A stretch of DNA of 64,000 nt from Aurelia coerulea (taxonomy: Eukaryota; Cnidaria; Scyphozoa; Semaeostomeae; Ulmaridae), in contig CM076956.1 of assembly GCA_039566865.1 (NCBI GenBank), positions 8,195,511-8,259,510 on the forward strand, read 5' to 3'. Positions 58,990-64,000 of the stretch are shown piece after piece (the first letter of the stretch is position 1; each line of letters begins with the position of its first letter). Position numbers and translations under genes: made by a program. The notes under the pieces were generated by a model, which made no database searches, was not told the origin of the DNA, and was given only the letters and a program-made list of their open reading frames with translations.

Positions 58990-59490
58990 ACAAAGCATAG
59001 GTTTCAAATCTTTAAATCGGTGGAAAAAGTGCGTGTAAAATTACATGACCGATTTCTGTGAATTGTATGGCTTGAAAAAAATTCTAGCTATTTACCCATA
59101 GCTCTACCATTGCACTTTTCAGATATCTTGAATATTTTTCGAAATCACAGCGTATTCTATAGTTTAAGGATGCGACGTCATCAAATCTCTGAATCTTAAA
59201 CCAGGAGTGACAAGTTTTCCTTGAAACCAGGTTATAGACATTATTTCATGTTTCATTAAAAAAGTTTAGAAATCACGATGGTTTGAAGTTTATTTAAAAT
59301 TTTTCTTGAATTCTTAAAAAAGAAGGAAAACGCTCTGATGCTGAAAATATTGGAGATCTCAGAAAAGTCCAATGGTAGAATTACAGTGATATAGCTAAAG
59401 TTTCTTTGAAGTCATTCAGTTCAAAGAAATAGGACGTAGAATTTTACACGAGCCCTTTTAAAGATTTGGAACCTATGCTTTCGAACACAC
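58990..59490. mobile_element. Foldback MITE, copy of the 45899 family
   Basis: Left half GTTTCAAATCTTTAAATCGG, TAGCTCTACCATTGCACTTT; right half AAAAGTCCAATGGTAGAATT, GAATTTTACACGAGCCC, inverse of each other. It shares TTTCATGTTTCATTAAAAAA-type central sequence. The termini have drifted. Confidence 0.65.
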
Positions 59491-60244
59491 GTGGTAATCT
59501 TATGGGTGTCTGTTAATGAGAAGTTAAGCGGACTTAATCAGAAGATCCTGTTATAAGGGAATCATTGTTTGAAGCATATTACAGTCATTTTCAAAGAATA
59601 GGAAGCTTTCAAACTATAAGTCGTGTCTAAATCGATGATAAAATATTCATCATATTCTAAAGAAAAATAGCCTTGACATGAAATATAGAAGCTTCATCTT
59701 GTTAGTTTACACAAAAAAAGAAACAACAAGGGATCAACTTTAATTCAATAACAAGAATTGAGGGCCTATTTTGCTAAACTTGTAATCTTTTTATCTTCAA
59801 ATGCTTGCGTTGTTAGACGAAAATGGTGGCCTCTTGCAGCCATGTAGGGGACTTTCGTGGCTTCAGTCATAATTTGAGAGGAAGGCCTTCAGGTGTCAGA
59901 GCTTGGATTCAACAAATAAAATAAAAAAAGAAATGGGATAAAACGGAGCGGAGGCAAGTAGAGTCCTCAGGTGTCATTATAAAACATTTTCTATCAATTT
60001 TGTGTGTTCAGGTGCCTCTCAGGCCAAAACAACATCGCACGAACTTCGCAATTAAATTTAATTATTAAAAATCAATTTTGAGATAAAGGACTATGTTTTC
60101 AGTTAACATTCAATTGATCTACGTTATTTTGTGTTACTAATCTTTTGTTCATATAATGTACGTTATCTAATGTACATCATTTATATTTGTTACTAATTGT
60201 ACAAAATTGTACATTATTTTAGCGTTAAAAGAAAACAGAGATAA
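59491..60244. other. Intergenic DNA, no gene recognised
   Basis: AT-rich, with a simple alternation of GTACATTATTT-like phrases near 60150-60220. No gene seen. Confidence 0.4.
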
Positions 60245-60722
60245 GTGAAGTGAAGTGAAGGTGAAGTTGCGGTTTTTAGCGCCAAGCGCTGGGATCGCAG
60301 AAGTAGAATAGTCCTAATCGAGTCCGCGACTAGCCTACGCGTAGACCTATTATCACAAAGGAGGAAAGGGTCTACGAAACAAAGAGCAAAGGCTTGCTAC
60401 GGCCACCCAATTAATCATTCTTATCCCCTCATCAAATGATGTATGAAACGCGTTAAAACCATAGAAATAGAAACACCTCTATGGTTGAAGCAAAGGCTGC
60501 ATAAATTAAGTTTTCAGAAATCTAGAAACCTCAGTAGCAAGCTTTTGCTCTTCGTTTCGTAGACCCTTTCCTGCTTTGGGATAATGGGTCTACGCGTAGG
60601 CTAGTCCGCGACCCCTTGTCATGACGCTCAAGTGGTGGGGCTCTACCTGGGATCGAACCCTGTCTGCTTTGACTGTTCTGGCCGCAATGTCAGAGGATTA
60701 CACCACTGCGCCACAACACCTT
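60245..60722 (-). mobile_element. tRNA-derived SINE, split by a Mutator-like MITE
   Basis: Best copy of the family. On the minus strand: GTGTTGTGGCGCAGTGGTGT (A-box region), CTGACATTGCGGCCAGAACAG, GGGTTCGATCCCAGG (B box), GTAGAGCCCCACCACTTGAG, CGTCATGACAAGGGGTCGCG, GCGCTTGGCGCTAAAAACC and a CTTCACCTTCACTTCAC tail. The MITE at 60331-60603 interrupts it. A hAT element is inserted at its 5' border. Confidence 0.88.
60331..60603. mobile_element. Mutator-like MITE inside the SINE, perfect 9-bp TSD
   Basis: Starts TAGCCTACGCGTAGACCTAT, ends with the inverse ATGGGTCTACGCGTAGGCTA. The flanks are GTCCGCGAC on both sides (60322-60330 and 60604-60612), and that 9-mer is single in the uninterrupted SINE consensus. 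Nearly the same interior as 19279-19561. Confidence 0.9.
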
Positions 60723-61917
60723 CGCAGGGCCGTAACTACATTGGGGGTGCTGGGGGTGCGGCACCCCCCCTGGCCAAACCTCAGTCGGCAAATCAAGTAA
60801 AAGTTACACTCAGTCGGCAAATGCCTGAGATCGGAACAAGAGCACAGTCTTGCCAAGTTACGTTACGTCACAATTCAAAGTTCGTTAACGTTAATTTTGC
60901 TTGGTAGAAATTCTTCTAAGTTTAGATTACGAGAACGAACATTTTATGTAGCCTCATTGCTTTTTATTTAATATTCGTGAAGCTCTGTCGTTATCACATT
61001 TTTTATAACTGTCCAGGCACCAAGGAACAGACATTCCCTTACCAGAGGGTAACCAATACAATTTTCGGGAATCGCCACTTTTTTGGAAGCATGAACAGGG
61101 AATCGTCATATTTTTCAAGCGGGATTCGGGAATTTGGCAACAGCTTTCAGGAAGCAGGATTGACGCAGATTGAAAAACTCATGCTAGATTCAGCTTCAGC
61201 CTCGTTTGATGTGCCTCATTTTGGCATTTGCGTGGCCACGGATGGGGTTGTCAAAAGATGGTCCTCGAGGTTCTTTCAAAATGAAAAGAAAGTAGTTGTC
61301 TATAGGCAGGGAAGGGGAAGAATTTTTCTGAGAAATGCTGGATGTTGACTGGGAGAGTCATTTTAAGCCAAAGTAAAGATTGGTGTTTTAAAATGTTTCC
61401 CGACAAGCTATCATGTAATTGTCAAGGCATCCACTATGGGGGCGGGCAAATGGATTGTTAGAACCGTTCTAAGATAAAGTAAAAAGTGCGTTTGCACAAA
61501 GATATTCCTGAATGTTGTGATTCATAGAAATTGTTACAAATTGGCATTCTAAGCCAAAGAAAACTGCGTTTACTCAAAAATTTCCTGGGGATGCTATGCT
61601 TTGTAAGATTGCCTGTTACAAAATTTTCAATGCTGGCATTACTGACGTTGGATCGCTAGAAGTGTCCTAAGCCAAAGTAGAGGGGATTTCGTCAAAATTT
61701 AGCTGGGAGCTTCACCCCCAGACCCCATCGTCTTCATTTCCTCCCACTTAATTTGCCATGGCCAAGACGCTGTTCATTGCATTTGATCACACACAAAAGT
61801 CCCTCATCATGAACTGCTATAGTAGAGGGTGGAAGAAACTTTGGAAATAATGTTAAAGAAAGATAAAAAAGACCTACAAAAAGTTAATTCAAGATATTAT
61901 AAAGCTCTTTATGATAT

Positions 61918-63512
61918 GAAAAAACAAACTTTTTGTACGCGTGTTGCACGATGTTTCACTAAATACAAACAAATAACAGTATAAATAATCGAGCTTTGAA
62001 CAGAGTTTTATTTACCTCACATGCCCTTCGCCTCTTCAAAGAATTTAAATTTACTGGCCCAAACAAATTTTTGTTTACTATGGATGTCAAATCACTATAT
62101 ACATGCATTCCTCATGCTGATGGACTTACAGCCCTCAAATTCTTCCTTGAACAGCGCCCAAAGCAAGATCCACCATCCAATACTCTCCTTCGCCTTGCTG
62201 AACTCGTCTTAACTACAAACGCATTCACATTCAACGGCAGTTTCTACCTTCAAACTTCTGGTGTTGCAATGGGGAGCAAACTTGGCCCTAGCTACGCATG
62301 TCTCTTCGTAGGACATCAAGAACATCTCATCTCGAATTCCTACAATGGCCCAATTCCTTGCCTCATCAAGAGATATATGGATGATATCATCGGTGCTACG
62401 TCCCTTCCGCTTGAAGCCCTACAGAATTTCATTGACTACACCAATAATTTCCACCCTGCTCTCCAATTTACTCACAACATAACAGAACATGCCTTGCCTT
62501 TTCTTGACATCCAACTCACAATTGAAAACGACACCATTGCAACTTCGATTTACTATAAAGACACCGATGCACACAGTTTCCTAGATTACAACTCGTCCCA
62601 CCCCAACAAATGCAAAGAATCCATTCCTTATTCCCAACTAAGACGTCTGCGCCGTATTTGTTCCAATGATGAAGATTTTCAGTCCAAAGCCAAAGAAATG
62701 ACATCATTTTTCCATCGTAAGAATTATCCTGACAAGATCACCACTTCTGCCTTGGAAAGAGTCAACAGCCTCACACAGGACGACGCCCTGCTACCAGTTG
62801 ACAAAAACCAATCCAACAACAGAGTACCTTTTACCCTTACCTATCATCCACTTAATAACAGAATCAAGAAGATAATCTACAACAATTTCAAATTACTAAG
62901 CAATGATTCCAAAGCCAAGAAAATATTCAACATCCCACCCTTGATGGCATTCCGTAGAGATAAGAACTTAAGAGATTCATTTGTACACACAAACCTTCGA
63001 TCCTCAGACTCTCCTGGCACTTTTCCTTGCAATCATGGTCTCTGTCAAACATGTACCCACGTCAACCCAACAACTACGATCAACAACGGAAACAAGACCT
63101 TCACAATTAAAGCTACCTTTACGTGTTCATCAACCAGCGTCGTATATTGCATTTCATGTACCCAATGCCACATCCTATATATTGGAGAAACGTCTCGCCA
63201 AATCAACAACAGATTTGGCGAGCATGTGCGAAACGTTAAACATAAGATCCATCTGAACGAGCAACACGAAAATGACCCCGATAGCAACATCTCAAGACAC
63301 TTTAATTCACCCAACCATTCAACTGATGACATGATGATTCTTGGCCTCCTTTTTGCCCCCACGGACAGTAACAAAAGAAAGACTTTGGAAAAGCGCATAA
63401 TTTTCAAACTTGGAACTCTCTTTCCTGCAGGACTTAATAAGCAGTTCAATTATTTACAATGACATTATTCTAACTAACCCTTTCTCTTCCTCTCCTGTTC
63501 TTGCTGCTATGC
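61918..63512 (+). mobile_element. Penelope-like retroelement, 5'-truncated
   Basis: Flanked by a 15-bp direct repeat AGCTCTTTATGATAT (61903-61917 and 63513-63527), which I read as its target duplication. It contains the RT and GIY-YIG ORF and about 50 bp of 3' UTR. The 5' part (N-terminal domain of RT) is missing. Penelope-like elements usually carry RT and GIY-YIG in one protein and show variable-length duplications, consistent with this. Confidence 0.85.
61963..63462 (+). CDS. Penelope-like RT and GIY-YIG endonuclease (partial)
   Basis: An open frame of about 500 codons to the TGA at 63460; no natural start is implied because the element is 5'-truncated. Counting from 61996: RT motif A TMDVKSLYTCIPHADG (catalytic D30), the QTSGVAMGSKLGPSYA block at 86-101, RT motif C YMDD at 127-130 (both Asp present) and LPFLDI at 167-172. 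A Cys-rich linker CNHGLCQTC follows at 345-353. The GIY-YIG domain runs from VVYCISCTQC at 382 through YIGETSRQ at 395, with R406 and H410. All key residues are present and there is no stop, so the copy is young but incomplete at the N terminus. In life such proteins copy their RNA at nicked chromosomal DNA. Confidence 0.9.
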   Translation: MQTNNSINNRALNRVLFTSHALRLFKEFKFTGPNKFLFTMDVKSLYTCIPHADGLTALKFFLEQRPKQDPPSNTLLRLAELVLTTNAFTFNGSFYLQTSGVAMGSKLGPSYACLFVGHQEHLISNSYNGPIPCLIKRYMDDIIGATSLPLEALQNFIDYTNNFHPALQFTHNITEHALPFLDIQLTIENDTIATSIYYKDTDAHSFLDYNSSHPNKCKESIPYSQLRRLRRICSNDEDFQSKAKEMTSFFHRKNYPDKITTSALERVNSLTQDDALLPVDKNQSNNRVPFTLTYHPLNNRIKKIIYNNFKLLSNDSKAKKIFNIPPLMAFRRDKNLRDSFVHTNLRSSDSPGTFPCNHGLCQTCTHVNPTTTINNGNKTFTIKATFTCSSTSVVYCISCTQCHILYIGETSRQINNRFGEHVRNVKHKIHLNEQHENDPDSNISRHFNSPNHSTDDMMILGLLFAPTDSNKRKTLEKRIIFKLGTLFPAGLNKQFNYLQ

Positions 63513-63879
63513 AGCTCTTTATGATATCTTGGTTAAACTGAATGATAATTCTAGTCAAAAGCAGAGGGCATGCCTCTGGGCACCATCAAACGTCGTGAAA
63601 ATAATGAATCTAGGTTTTGATGTACTTTAGGAAGGACAGCGGGAATTCGGTAAAAAATCATGATAGGAATCGGGAATTTGGCTGAAAATGTAGCTGGAAT
63701 TCAGCCTCTCGTGCTGTCCAAATCGAATTGTTTCTCTGTGGAGAGGAAATTGAGCCGCTCAACAAGAAGTATGTGCGTGACAATTAAAGGCCACGCCCAA
63801 AAACCACGCCCACCAGTCGGCAAATTGAGAGCTTGCACCCCCCTAGTTTGATATCTATAGCGACGGCCCTGCACCTTCG

Positions 63880-64000
63880 GGTGAAGTGTGAAGCTTGTTA
63901 ATAACTACCACATTTCTAAAATAGTAAGAAGTTTGATATTGTTAGTACAACACTTCGGCTGAGCGAAAAATGTACAGCACTAAAGCATAAAAAGAAGTTA
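63880..64000. other. Window end, no feature
   Basis: AT-rich sequence after the hAT target duplication; continues the flank of the SINE/hAT complex. Nothing further recognised. Confidence 0.4.

Larger units (their letters stand above)
60725..63871. mobile_element. hAT-like element, perfect 8-bp TSD, carrying a Penelope-like element
   Basis: Ends CAGGGCCGTAACTACATTGG and, inverse, CAGGGCCGTCGCTATAGATA. Flanks CACCTTCG at 60717-60724 and 63872-63879. Shares GTCGGCAAATCAAG and CCACGCCC blocks with 21094-21913. Host parts are 60725-61917 and 63513-63871. The left part has several short ORFs (for example 60977-61348) but no recognisable transposase domain. Confidence 0.8.

Noticed and set aside
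60625..60722. A possible tRNA gene (A- and B-box sequences)
   Set aside because: The sequence continues into the SINE body shared by five other copies and has no anticodon-stem cloverleaf or 3' acceptor half.
62516..63449. Minus-strand ORFs across the Penelope-like element
   Set aside because: They are antisense shadows of the RT/GIY-YIG frame.

Overview
The window is animal nuclear DNA: AT-rich, with spliced genes, tRNA-derived SINEs, non-LTR and Penelope-like retroelements, and many small terminal-inverted-repeat (TIR) transposons. It is most likely from an invertebrate. A DM+DMA transcription factor, an IL-17-like cytokine and this repeat spectrum suggest an anthozoan cnidarian such as a stony coral. 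That placement is inference; nothing here proves the species.

Only two host genes can be supported, both on the minus strand. (1) A two-exon gene at 5544-7751 encodes a 156-residue secreted protein that I read as an IL-17-like cystine-knot cytokine. It has a TATA box about 100 bp upstream of the start, and its last two expected cysteines are missing. (2) A four-exon DMRT gene at 22749-34227 encodes 396 residues, with an N-terminal DM zinc-binding domain and a C-terminal DMA domain. All three introns are phase 1 and all junctions keep the frame. Its 8.3-kb first intron is packed with repeats. About 30 kb to its right (34.3-64 kb) shows no host gene.

The rest is a dense and often nested transposon landscape. 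Target-site duplications (TSDs) that can be read directly allow several families to be classed. hAT-like elements with 8-bp TSDs lie at 16.2, 18.4, 18.9, 21.1 and 60.7 kb. Mutator-like MITEs with 9-bp TSDs lie at 19.3, 25.1 and 60.3 kb. A second family of about 600 bp, almost entirely palindromic and also with 9-bp TSDs, has about ten copies at 26.5, 38.2-39.5, 40.5, 42.8, 43.6, 44.9 and 56.5 kb. TA-flanked MITEs beginning CCGGGTG are spread from 19.7 to 57.5 kb. A non-LTR retrotransposon 3' end interrupts another repeat at 58.1 kb. At 60.2-63.9 kb a SINE carries a MITE and abuts a hAT element that in turn carries a Penelope-like retroelement.

Tandem DNA includes a 160-bp array in dmrt intron 1, a 200-bp satellite at 52.6-54.6 kb, a degenerate array at 12.3-13.5 kb, two trinucleotide microsatellites, and a 188-bp recent duplication. 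The most interesting observations are that the 200-bp satellite is recognisably built from one arm of the palindromic MITE family, that dmrt exon 1's 3' end is repeated twice in its own intron, and that paralogous empty sites and TSDs allow insertion histories to be read from the sequence alone.
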